Shown piece after piece: positions 42,195-54,119 of a DNA stretch of 64,000 nucleotides. The first letter of the stretch is position 1. Every line of letters begins with the position of its first letter. This stretch comes from Pachyseris speciosa (lineage: Eukaryota; Cnidaria; Anthozoa; Scleractinia; Pachyseridae): contig JAEMWC010000393.1 of NCBI GenBank assembly GCA_016490735.1, positions 493,501 through 557,500 of the forward strand, in the 5' to 3' direction. The notes beneath the pieces are model-generated. The model saw only the letters and a program-made list of their open reading frames with translations. It did no database searches and was not told the DNA's origin. A program made the translations under genes and the position numbers.

Positions 42195-42235
42195 GTGGAA
42201 TGTGACCGGTACTTAAAACCCGTCTGTACACAGCC
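42195..42235. mobile_element. MITE copy 2 of the 8799 family, right part
   Basis: GTGGAATGTGACCGGTACTT and AAAACCCG continue the MITE interrupted at 39486, matching the right end at 8970-9005. Confidence 0.75.
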
Positions 42236-43310
42236 ACTAAAAGAGGGATCATAAAGGAACAAAGGTTGTCACTGAGTTTTAAAAAACTTTTCATTTACTG
42301 TCATCTTTCCTTTACGGAAACCTGCTTTGTATCTGAATGCACATAGAAACATAACATTTTTAAAGCTGAGCACGTCTATCATTGCCACTCTTTATGCTTT
42401 ACAACCACATAACAAACTATTTACAGACTCGAACCTGTCCATAAAGTGCAGTTTTACTGAGCCATGATTATTCAGTGCTGGAATGAAAAAAATATAAAAT
42501 CGTCTCTTGTTTGTGACTCTTTTTAGCGCCATTGTCTCGGGGAAATCCTTGACCTTTGTTGAGTAAACAAAACTATCACTCATCTGAAACTCGTGTATAT
42601 TGACAAGAAACATATGTTAAATTTTACTGCTGCAAATTACTTTTCTGTACCAATGACCCTGTTATCATCAAAGTTATCAAGACGTTACCTGTGTTTGGCT
42701 GATCGAGAACCTACTGGATGCATTTAAACTCGGGTTTTGGGAAGCAGCAATTCTTAATAAATGGATTTCGTCTTGCCTTACTCCAGCCTGAATCAATCAT
42801 GTCTCGGGCTATGCCACCACGCCTGAACTCTGAAAAGCCTGAATACTTCTCACAAACATTAGCATAAGACTTGGTTTTATCAAACATACATGTGAGGTTC
42901 CCAGCATATAAGATAAATACATATGCCACACGGATTATCCATTAGATTTCTTTACAATGATTTTCGACGCATAGTCCAATGGATATGCACTCGTGACTAT
43001 TGTTAGCAAAGAGATAAATAGGTATCTTTTATATTACCACAGTTTAATATTAAGAAATACACCCGCACATCATTCCCAGAGCATTTTCACTCATAACCAC
43101 TGCTCAGAATGCCAAAAACAATCAGGCTTCAGGCACGAACAACGCCCCGAACACGAAAGGTTACTCGTCAAGTGTCAAGTGCGTCATGAAACCATTTACA
43201 GTTTCGGATGAACTTCAAGGTTTTTGGCGAGGAAGTATGAGAAATATTTTTCCTTATCGCCTAACCGAGAGAAGTAATGATGGTAAGCAGACCCGGGAGA
43301 GTCGCTGAAA
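42236..43310. other. No clear feature
   Basis: A minus-strand frame at 42711-42929 (ends NPFIKNCCFPKPEFKCIQ) has moderately protein-like composition but no splice context I trust. Nothing else seen. Confidence 0.3.
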
Positions 43311-43650
43311 AAAACATTTTACACGGGGAGGCTCCATCCCGAGGTTCGACCCCTTACCATTTTATATACCATTTTTGACAGAAAAGGTACCCCTTTCGTA
43401 TACCTTCCATTGACAAATGGTACCCCTTTCATAAACCTTCCGCTGGAACAGTACAGTCATAAGGTATGCGTTCGAAATATTTTAATGAATGGCCCTTTTG
43501 AAATACCTAAATGACAGATTTCCCTACTCTTTCTTATACTTCGAGTCGTGAAATCCCTACCATTTCATATACCTGAAGCATGGAAAAGGTACCCCTTGGC
43601 GTAGTCTCCCCGTATAGGCCATTATAGGGAGTCCCCCCCCCCCCCGGGTA
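43311..43650. repeat. GGTACCCCTTTC-rich repeat ending in CCCCCCGGG
   Basis: Words such as CCCTTACCATTTTATATACC and GGTACCCCTTTCGTATACC recur three or four times. The left starts ACGGGGAGGCTCCATCCC and the right ends GGAGTCCCCCCCC...CGGG, suggesting an element with G/C-rich ends related to the repeat at 37820-37975. Confidence 0.5.
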
Positions 43651-45181
43651 AGCAGTCTTAACTTTTCTGAACATGCTGGGAACATCGGCGCTCTGTTTGA
43701 TGAAGCCATCTTTGTTTGTTAGCAGTGCTCAGGCTCTCCCGAGTTCAGGCGTGGTGGAGACATCTTTCCCCGGAGTAAAATTCATTTGCGCACGTCGTTG
43801 CGTCATATGATTCATTTATTAAGAATTGCTGTCTCGGTAAGCACGAGTTTAAATGCATCAAATAAGAATCAAACCGGCAAGAAATCAAATCTTAACAATC
43901 AAACAAGATATTCACACGTTTTCCTGAGTTTGAGACCACTCTTTGAAAGGTTTGTGAGGTTAACTGTATTCTCTAGAGTACGAAAAATTCAGCGAAGCAC
44001 AAGCACCTTAATATATTGTTAACTTCAATGATAAAGGGTCATTCGTCAGGAAAATGATACTATTTAGCGCATGTTTCTTGTTAAGTTTCAGATCAGTGAT
44101 AGTTTTCTAACCAAGTTCAAAGATCAGAAATGGGGCAAATGTGTTGTAGATCCAAACAATGAAACTATGTATCTACAAACAAGAAAGGCTTTCGTGTTCA
44201 ATTCAGCAACAATTGCGACTCAATCATAAGTCTGTAATAAAATTGCACTTAATGTGCAGGTATGGCAGTTGATAAACATGACCAAGTTCATTCACATCAA
44301 ATTATGAGAACTAATGACATGCCACAGACCTGGGACAAACCTTCGCTCCTCATCTCACAAAACAGCTGACACTTCTGTACTTCAGCGTAATAGCGCGATA
44401 TCGTTCTTCAAACTGGTAGGTGCAAAGTTTGGAGAGTTTTAAAGGAAGGCCAAAAGCATTCTTCATAAATAGTTTGATATGTAATTGTCAACTATACATA
44501 GTATCAATGATAGACGCATTAAGATATACTGAGAATTTTATATTTTTATGCGTAGCTAGATACTAAGCAGGAGTTAAGATCAGGTGGTTTCAGTAAAGGA
44601 AAGATGCCAGTAAAATGAAAAGTTCTCCAGTGACTATCTTTGTTTCTCGTCGTTATGATCTCTTGCGTTGTGAATAGTGCAGTTTTCTCATGTTTCGCTT
44701 TACCTCATACCTAACAGATCGCCCATAGATAACAAGATAACGTTGCAGTAGTTTTACTCACACATACACAGTGCACTGTTACTGATGCGGATGCAGTTTT
44801 AAGATTTGACTTCAGTTTAAAAGTAATTTCTTTGTTTAACCGGTGGTTAACGAGAAGCATATTTCTGTGGTGTTGCTGTTCGATACGTAGAATGATTTGC
44901 GACAGCAGAGCAGTACCCTTTCCGCGGGTGCACTTCTGTATCAAACATCGCGGTGAAGCAGAGTTGAAATTTACACATGAAGTCGACCTACTACTTATTG
45001 ACGCACTCGTGGGGCGATTATTTCTTTCCGCAAAAAACAGCTGGATTTAAAGTCGCAGCCGGCAACCACCGAGTGTCATGTAAGTATCATTAAATACAGA
45101 AACCTGTGTTAGTGTCCTAGCCAATTGTGACTAAGATGCCAGTGCCCACTGCCACTGTCCACTGCCCGTCAAGCTTAATTC
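43651..45181. other. No gene recognised; one small shared repeat
   Basis: The minus strand at about 44708-44772 (GTGTGAGTAAAACTACTGCA, then ACGTTATCTTGTTATC) matches the plus strand at 39190-39240, so it is a fragment of a dispersed repeat. The rest is unremarkable. Confidence 0.4.
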
Positions 45182-45185
45182 TTAA

Positions 45186-45843
45186 GGGGGGACTAACTTA
45201 ACTACGAAATTAGCTAACACTGTTGCTATGGAAAGTTCCCAACCCTCATATCTTGGTAACCCTAACTTGCACAGGCAAGCTGTCTGGCTATGGTTTTACA
45301 ATCAAAAAGTTCTACAAGATTTTCGAGTCACAACCATATTTGGTAAGTCACGTGACCAGAACAGAAAAAGGCCTAAAACTCGAGTGGCGTACACTTCTGG
45401 ATATCGAAAATGGTGCCAATGGTTAACGATCGCCAAGGTGCAAAACTCTACTTATCGATTTTTGGAAATTCGTGTTTTTGTGAGATTTATGACGTCATAA
45501 GCACGTAAATTCATACCATTTCGTCATTATCATTGCAGTTATGTGCGTTAACAACAATTGCTTACCTAGGCTTGTAAAGAAGGCTGGAATATCTCCAATT
45601 GGCAATAAAAATCGGAACTTCAAATAATTTTCTCCAAGTCTTAGGGATTTTTCTCTCTAAAGCGCGGTGGGGCCTGGGGCAAGTTGCACATGCCCAATAA
45701 CAATTTATAAATTTTACATGTTCACCTCTTCGTACGTTTCACCAATATAGCGGCAAAAACACCGAAAAATCGTGTTTTATAAATACAATCCGTAAAAAAT
45801 CCCTTAGCAACAACGCTAAGTCTGTAGTTAAGTTAGTCCCCCC
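45186..45843. mobile_element. 658-bp TTAA-flanked MITE
   Basis: GGGGGGACTAACTTAACTAC at the left and GTAGTTAAGTTAGTCCCCCC at the right are perfect inverses, and TTAA lies directly outside both (45182-45185 and 45844-45847). TTAA targets are typical of piggyBac and Kolobok; the G-run start favours Kolobok, as inference. Two overlapping short frames inside do not resemble a transposase. Confidence 0.8.
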
Positions 45844-45847
45844 TTAA

Positions 45848-48800
45848 TTGTGAAGCTGAATTCATCAGATGCGACTCTTACCACACGTTCATGACAAACC
45901 GGGTAAGACCCAAAGAAATACTACATCGTTAACATTCTCTATACGTACGAGATTTAACTTGTGCCACGTATCTTCAACTTAGGGAACAAGTTCTCTTTCC
46001 GGTGTCAAATTGTAATAAGCGACACGGCCTTACTGCACACAAAATCCGTACTAGATTTGAGCGTATTAAAAAATTCGATGGAAGAACTAGAGTCTTCTTT
46101 GGTAAAATGGTACCTCAAGTTTTCATTTATTTTGTGTTCAGTTAATGCACAGATTTGTCTTTATATGTAATAGCAGGGCCAGCTAGTGTCAGTTTCGAAT
46201 ATGGAAATTCGAGGACCGTTCAGTACTGAAATAGCAGAAACTCTCTGCATAGTTACAATCGATATCCTGAGTGATCTGCAGTAAAGTGAGAGCAATTCAT
46301 ACATCTACATTTTGTCGTTTTTTTTTTTCTTTTATTTTTTTTGGTTTCATTATGAAAAGGCAGCTGGAATACGTGTATGATGCTAAATGTTCCCTGGATT
46401 CCGTCAATCGGAACAGGAAAAGAATCACAGCCGCAGCCAGACTTTGCTGAAACTAAGTTTTTTTTATCAACGCCTACAGCATTATTGAATTTACATGCAT
46501 GGAAATTTTAGGTAGTTTACAAATGCATGATTAATTTCTCGGAAATGTTTACAATTGGTCTTATAATGCTTGCCTCAGAGTTGAAACAGTACATGTTGTA
46601 AGAAATCCAAAATAAATGCAGTGTTCAAATCATGGAGACTTTGATCGAATAGAAGGCAACATTTCAGGCGCCAGTTTCGATGGATGTTGCAGTAGACAAA
46701 CATTTAGGAGTGATATAGCATTACCATCGATTGTTACATGGGTCGTGTTTTCATGTTACAGAGCAAAGCCTTTTCTTTTCTTCAGAGATACCCAAAGTTT
46801 ACAATTTAACCCCAACTGAGATATTGCTTTCATGCAGCGACGTTGCATTTATTACTGTTCAAACTGTAGAAGAGGATGCTCTACCCGAGCTAATGTCTGC
46901 TACCTTAACCACGAAGATTCTCGGATCTTTCTCATTTTTAACTGTCATTTTGAACGCGATATGCCTGTAATGTTGGATAGGTCTTCCAGCTGTTCGCGCA
47001 CAACCTTCGATCCGAATAGGCCAGTTTGTTATTAGGTTATGTAGTCGCGTAGGTATATTTAGGTTTCCTAGAATGAATTAATGTCTTCAATTTCCCGGTC
47101 TCACGGTCTGTTAACCCAAACACGTCTGAAATTAGGTTAGATGGTAGTTAGAAACAATTTCGTGTTAGCGTTGGAGAGGCGTGTGAATATGCTCATCCTT
47201 TTGCAGCCAAACACACGTAAATTCTTGTCCAATTGGCTGAATCAAGAAATGGGTACCTTAAGCTCTTCCAAAGTAGATTGAAGTGACGGACATTTATTCT
47301 TCATTTCAGACTATATTTTGAGTGGTTTCGTAGAATTCCTCCACTGCTGGTTTACAGAGGTGGGCACTCAACTAGAAGAATACAACTATAAATGAAGAAG
47401 ATGCGGGCCATTTGTCCTGTAATGCCGCTCGAGATCTCTAATGCTCAGCCTTGATAACTGAACACGCAGAATTGAAACTTCTCTTTCATACCGTGATGTG
47501 TTCCCGCGATTACCTTCCCCAGACGTCCTACATTCTGATGGTGCGCCCTGAAGACACGGTTCGCTTTTCTGAAGTATGGGGATTGAAACTGATATACTGA
47601 TAAACAGGCATTTGGGATCACTGGTGTACTAATCTGAACTTGTCGATCCTCTCAGGTTTTCAAGGAAAACCTGGAGAATATGGTCACCGTTACATCACGC
47701 AGTGGTAAACGATTAGCGCAAAACAAAACTTTAATGTTACTCAGTGGTGACTCGTATCGTAGCAAAACCTGACACATTCATGCAGCCGTTGTTCCAAAGC
47801 ACTGAAGTCCCAAGTTATGAAAGACTTATATACAGTCACTTTTTCTTTTGAGAAAACTCTCCTCAACACTGGCGCAGAAATACTCGTGTTGGGTACAATA
47901 TTGATATTTATAATATGTGAATTAATGGTGAATATCTCTGCCAAGAAATTATCAAAGAAAAAAATGAAAATTGTGTGCCCAGCCTTATAAGTAGAGAATG
48001 AACGAATGTTGTACCGTTGCCATTTTTTAGGAGTATTTAGAAACATGTTGAGAGAGGCAGAATTGTTGTAACTCAACTACATCTCGCGGCCATTATTTTG
48101 GGAATTTTTGTCAGTCATCTCAGTTCGGTATTGTGGTGGCAGTAAGATTGCTGTAAGTTAATTAACCTAAACAGGTACAAACCTTTTTGAACAAACTCGA
48201 GCTGAATTCACAACGCTTTAAAGACTGGAAAAGTTTTTCGGGCGCCTGTAGCTTGTAAATCAGCTTAGCAATGTTCTGAAGTGTAGACGATCGAAGAACA
48301 GACTTCAGTGGTCAACAAAAAAGTTGGAGGTTAAGCCAGAAAAAGTTAGAAAAAAGAAACAAGTGTCTTAAAGAATTTGCACGGATGAGGGTGAAACTGC
48401 AGAGAACCTAATAATAAAAGCTGAACTTGCAGACATGGTCATGTTTTTCTTTCGATTTAATTAGAAGATAAATTTCCTGAAACCTATATTTAACTATATT
48501 TGTATTCCTCCAGGAATGGCATTGAAATGCTTTTCTTAGTCCTGTGGGTTTGTTCTCAAGTGCCTGTGTCTAGAGCCACCCAGTTATGCCTCTATTTATT
48601 CTTTGATTGCCCCCAAAAATGGAACGCAGAGGTGTGCTTTTGTGGCACATATGGGGCGCCCCGCAATCGGCTCATTTTGTGATGTAGTGAAGGTTCGTTG
48701 AATCAATTATGAAACGCTTAGACTTCGTTGGATGTTACACATCAGTTCATGGAGTTTAACCGGGCAAAATGGCCTTAGGCGTTACTATGTATGTAATGAA

Positions 48801-49555
48801 TTTTTTTTATAATTTCATTTTGTAAAACAACTTGTCATAGGTCACCACCTTGGCTTTAGCTACTGAGTTGAATCTTACGTTTCAACTTCGCTTCAACGCT
48901 GATAAGATCTTTGAGCATAGAAAGCCGCTACAAAAATATAAATAAACCACGAGGTCTTTTTATCGACCAGACACGGTTGAGATTTAATATTGCGCTGCGG
49001 TTGAACCGAGACGATTTCTAGTGATTACCATTCAAAAATGCCAGCAGTATGGCACATCTTGAACACAACAGTCGCGTATCCGCGAATATCAAACAATCGA
49101 ACGACAAGAAACAGTAGTTATTGAGTATGCGCGGTTATCCTTTCGTGATTAGCAATTGTCAATTGAAGCGTGTCAACAGCGTGGCCTCAGCCTTCGCAAG
49201 CATGAAACCCTAGCTGCAGGTCATGATACCAGACGGGTGGATAAGGCAGAAAACCATATTTTTGAGATCAATAGTAGAACTAGTGTCATGGAAGACGGAA
49301 AAAGTCGAAACCCCGACGCCAGAGTCTCCAGGCTATCCACTGCAGGCGTTGTGGCAAGGCCTTTCTATCTTTGATAGGGCAACAGCAGCTGTGAGGTAAC
49401 AACGGCGCACTTCTTAAATCTGCACTCACGACACCAAGCCGAGAGAGCCTAACGTTAGAACGAAGGCACACGGAGGGAGGAGTGGGGACCAGTGAGCAAA
49501 AGGTGAGAACACTTTCTTAACTAATTATGCGATCAAGACATTACTGCATCTTGGT
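45848..49555. other. 3.7 kb with no feature I can support
   Basis: AT-rich DNA with T-runs at about 46318-46340. Open frames on both strands are short and unsupported by splice sites or motifs. Confidence 0.4.
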
Positions 49556-50535
49556 AATTCGGCTAGCTTTGACTTTTGCCTAGCAATGGCTGCTAGGATT
49601 GAAAATAACAAAACGCAATCTTTTCAATACGCAAGAGGTCTACGGCAAGGCTGCATTTTAAGTCCTCTGCTCTTCAACTTATACCTTAACGATCTAGCTT
49701 TCTCATTTGACAATGTTTTATCAGACCCTTTCGTATTACCAAATGCCATGAGACTCAACTCACTCCTTTACGCAGATGACTTGATAATATTATCGTGATC
49801 CAAACTTGGGCTACAAAAGTGCCTTAACGTACTATCTTCATATTGCAACCCTTGGATGCTTAGAATAAGAAAACCAAAATAAAGATATTTCAACGATGCA
49901 CACGAAAATATGAATATAATTTCCGCATAGGCAAAACTATACTTTCCTAGGAACTCGCATCACATCTTCCGGAAATTTTACACTTTCGCTTAAACACTAG
50001 ACAAAAATCTCTTCATGCGCTCTTCCGCTTAAGACGGCACACGGCTCTGAACAGTGTTAAGCCCTTACTTGCATGTAAAATTTTTGACTCAATGATTTCA
50101 CCAATTGTAACCTAAAACAGTGAAGTTTGGGGTGCTGTTGTTAAATCAGATTTTAAATCCTGGGACAGCTCTGCAATTGAGAAAACCTGTAAACATTATT
50201 TACAAGTACACAACAAGAGCTGAACTCGGTAAATTCCCCATGATCATTGATATAAATAATAAGATTTTAAATTACCTAGACTATTTGAAAGGTAAAGATT
50301 AAGATTTTATAGTTAAACAAGCCTTAAAAATTTCAATTGACCTTCATTATAGCGGAAAAAATAGCTTTTACTCTAACTTCATGAAGATGGTTGACTACTA
50401 CGATCAAAACTGTGACTTTTCTTGTAATTCATTAAATGACTCCATAGTTAAACGGTATATCGGCAAAATGAAAAATAAATACGTCTGTTACTGGAACCAG
50501 ACCCTTCAACAGTCACAAAAACTCAGTTTATAGCC
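49556..50535 (+). pseudogene. Decayed LINE: reverse-transcriptase second half and C-terminus
   Basis: The plus strand reads FQYARGLRQGCILSPLLFNL and YLNDLAFSFDN, then SLLYADDLIILS with the YADD motif, after which a stop follows. Downstream, in shifted frames, TTRAELGKFPMIIDINNKI and KYVCYWNQTLQQSQ resemble the C-terminal part of the same non-LTR class. Several stops and frame changes show it is dead. The endonuclease and first RT motifs are missing (5' truncation). Confidence 0.75.
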
Positions 50536-50610
50536 CCTCGCCGTACCTCGTTTTAACAAAAAAAAATCCTTCGAGAAAAACACTAGTCAAACTAGAAATC
50601 GAAAGCAAAT

Positions 50611-50812
50611 AATCTAATATCTTAGTATAAATCTACAAGTCTTTCAATACTAAACAAGTAAATTATCTAAATCCTCCAAGCTGACTCTTCGAAAACGCGA
50701 AGGAGCAACCGCCATTTTATTGGCATGCGCTACCCACTATCTACAACAGAATAGATAGCGAGTAAGAGAGTGGCATTCATGATAGAACGCTGGTAGATTT
50801 ATACTAATCTGG
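50611..50812. repeat. Short inverted repeat, possible MITE
   Basis: TTAGTATAAATCTACAAGTC near 50621 is matched by GTAGATTTATACTAATCTGG near 50792, inverted, about 200 bases apart. Directly follows the LINE remnant. Confidence 0.4.
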
Positions 50813-52003
50813 CACAGTTCTCTTTATCTTTGTTTAGTTTCCCCTGCGTCATCTCCCAGAAGTGAAGGAATACTCTTCGAGTGTGTTCCATTGAGAGACA
50901 AATTAAGCGCATCTTTCCTCTTTTGTATATGTTCTTATTTTACCGGCTGATTAGTGAGTTCTGTACTTTTTGCTCTAATACCGGTAATGATGCCAAACTA
51001 CCCGTTTGTTTAGGTTGTAAAACGCTTCGTGTTACTGAGTGAGAATACGAGTTTTAACCAGTTTAGCCGTGAAGAAATGTTAAATCAGTCTTTTGCCTGT
51101 AAGAGTAACTGATGGTCAATGTAACGTTCAGTGCTTGTGTCCGGAAACTATCACAGAAACCAAGATTTTTTTCTGAACAGTATTAAAGTTATTGATCCCA
51201 ATCGTGCATATCTTCGTATTTGACGTCGCCTGAATTGCGAAACGATGAACCCCTTATCAGGAAATGGGGTGGTCTTTTTAGAAGGATACTCTTTGCATCA
51301 ACTATTTAATACTTCATCAAACTTTTCACATTATGAAATGATCACTTTGCCGTGGAAATACTCCGTTTAAAACGTTAGAAAACGCTAAAAAACCAAACTT
51401 TTCAGTCACACTATCAGTGGAAGTTGGTGGAATTTATTGACAACACCCAATAAACCTTCAAACCGATTAGCTTTTCTCTCTTTTGGTCTCTGACACTTGC
51501 CTGCCAAGGCGGTCCTCTTATCCTGTCGTAATTGAAAAGTACTTTCTTGGAAGCTAATATTGTTTTGTTTTGTTTTGTTTTAAAAACAAACAAGTCTCTT
51601 CACCTTCCTGTTTATGCCGGAATAGTTTGATCCGTAATTGCCCCACGGTAAGGATGTGTCCACGCTTGTGTTTTACTGAAGTTGTCCGCAAATTCATACT
51701 ATTATGTTAGGCACTATGTTTCATTGCTTCCTCAGTTCAGCTTTCCTTGAACCATACTTTTGTACAAGTAGGGGCGGAGGGTCGAGGGCCGAGGGCGGTA
51801 GAGTTGAGCTCGATCATTTCAAAACTTGTTTAAATTTAACTGCGCTATTAGTTCCGCTGTCATTTTGTTTAGTGTTGGTTGTTCAAGAACCGGAAAGAAT
51901 TTGAAATAGATACAATATTTTTGGCCGTATTTGGAATCTGCTCTGACGAGGTCACCGCTGTGGTCTTCATTTGTGTCATTTTCATTTCAAACTTATGCTG
52001 TCC
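50813..52003. other. No feature beyond a (TTTTG)n run
   Basis: A (TTTTG)n tract lies at about 51562-51582. I see no gene. Confidence 0.4.
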
Positions 52004-52394
52004 TTAAAGGAGCACTGTCACCGGGATTTGTGTTGTTTTTGGTTCAATTCTGCCAAAATTACTACCTTTTACCTGTTATCGCGCAAAAAATGCTCCTACA
52101 GAATCAGCAAGATGAATTCCAATGAAATTTTAGCAGGAAGACATAACCATAATAATTTTTTTGGTAATTTTTCAATGCATAGCTTGAAATTTTGAAAAAA
52201 CTGGCAAGTTTTTTCAAATTTCAATCCATTTCCATCCTCGTCATCTTACATGGAATACAGAATTTTATGGTGTCAATGCAGTACTACAGTCTTTGGCAAC
52301 AAAACTAGACCATTATTTCAAGGTTTCCACTGATGCATTGGCAATTTAAAGCTTTTTAAAGTGATGGTACAATAGCGTGACACTGCCCCTTTAA
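52004..52394. mobile_element. About 390-bp MITE 'AAAGGAGCACTGTCAC', copy 2
   Basis: It starts TTAAAGGAGCACTGTCACCG and ends GTGACACTGCCCCTTTAA, and aligns over its full length with 19149-19539 with scattered substitutions. Better end symmetry here than in copy 1 suggests this copy is less eroded. Overlapping TTAA/TAA at the ends leaves the target duplication ambiguous. Confidence 0.85.
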
Positions 52395-54009
52395 GGTAGT
52401 TGCAACAGAAGCTGCATGTTCAAGAAAAGTTTTACTTCATTAATTTCCTGTACCCTCGTCTTTATTTACGAGTACGAGTGATGTACTAACCATGCTTGGC
52501 AAACTGTTTACTGTAATCTACACCTCCTATAAAATGTTTACAGATCTGGGCGCCGCGAAGACGGAATAACTCACGAAATTGGTCTCGTTGTAGTCGGACC
52601 GCTGATTTGTTTATTTTCTGTTCAAAGATAAAATTGCGATCCAGCGACAAAAGTGACGGAAAAAACGTTTAACAAAGTGTAATACCATTGAATTTTCATT
52701 AAGCTGTGTCTTGCGACTATTATTGTAAGTCAAACGTGCACGAGGTGTTTAGATTTAAAACAAGATAGTCTACCAACTCATGAGGCACGTGACGAATCCG
52801 TTGAGCATTTTTGTTTCAAGATCGGAGGAATTAAAAGTAAAATTCCACCCGTATCTTCTGATAACCAGTCCACTTTTAAACTGAACAGGAAAATTCAATG
52901 CTCGTACAGATAGGCACGCAACGTGTTGAAAATGCTTTTTGATGATTGGCTGCATAAAACAAAAGCAGTAATAGAAAAATGTTAGTGAAGAAGAAAACGG
53001 AGGGACTCTTCACCAGTCTCCAACAACAACATTAACTTTCACGGCATTCCACGAAGCATAATCCTCCGTTTTTATGAGAAATAAAATCTAGGTTTCCCGC
53101 TTTCCTTGTATCAGCAGTGTGATGCATACTTTAAACTAATTAAAATCGATGCCGCCTCATCAAGAATCCAAGGAGGCCTGTCCATTACTCGAGAGACGTT
53201 CAAGTTTCTCCATCTAATTATATCTTTCATCAATATTATTACTGAAAGGGTACGCTTTATCGATTGTTCTATTCTCTAAGCCCTGCTATTTTGTTGTTAA
53301 ATGTATTGCTATGGTAAGTAAGTAACTAAAATTCTTTATTTAAACACGATCAGTAGTAGATCATCAGTGGTCGTTTGAAAAGTTGGGTTTTTTTATTTTT
53401 ATTTATTTGAACAAATATTTTAACAGGATTTTCCCAGTTCAGCAAAGGTTCACTTGATAAATCAAAATTGTCCGAACATTTCTCTTGAATCTAGAAGTTA
53501 CAATAAAAGAAACCAAAGTATGTTACCATTATTTTTAAAAATGTTCCCACTGTTTTTGCATGGAACATTTAATGTCGAGCAGGATTTAACTTTGCTAACA
53601 TAGTCCAGTCTTTGTTCACATAAGGTTGGTAGCCTTGAGGAATAATATCTATTTTCCATTTGTTATTTCTAGTTATGAAGGATTTGATCAGAAAGTGATT
53701 TCTGCGTCAGACAAATTATATGTACCATTATTTTATACTGATGAGCATTGTGTAATATTTTGATGGCACAATTCATCCGGTGCTGCACCTTACGAAATCG
53801 GTTTATCACTGAAGGAAGGCACAAAAAAGATACCTCATGATATCTGAAATCGGTCTTACTTTCTTCTCCCTTCGCTTTCAATAAAAAGATTCGATGAAAC
53901 GTACTGAGATGCCCCGATTACCTCAATCTAGCCGAGTTCTGTTTTGTTAAACCATTTCCATTTTTGGAGAGAAGGGCGTGATTTCTAGTGTCAAGATCTC
54001 CCTACATGG
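52395..54009. other. No exon recognised upstream of the TGF-beta-like gene
   Basis: AT-rich DNA without a supported feature; it may hold distal regulatory sequence for the gene starting near 54060. Confidence 0.35.
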
Positions 54010-54036
54010 TGAGTCACAGTAGCAAGGAGATAAAAG
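54010..54036 (+). promoter_or_regulatory. Candidate core promoter: AP-1 site and TATA-like box
   Basis: TGAGTCA, a perfect AP-1/TRE site, is at 54010-54016 and GATAAAAG, a TATA-like box, at 54029-54036. Transcription would begin about 25-30 bases later, near 54060, leaving a leader of about 60 bases before the ATG at 54120. The two words are short and could be chance, but position and order fit. Confidence 0.4.
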
Positions 54037-54119
54037 CCAGAGTAAATAAAATTATCTTCATTTGAAGCCTAGCGTTGATCCTGTTGCGAACGAAACCCTG
54101 ATATACCAGCCAGTACAAG

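Noticed and set aside
45223..45500. Two overlapping frames inside the TTAA element
   Set aside because: Short, in conflicting frames, and without any transposase motif.
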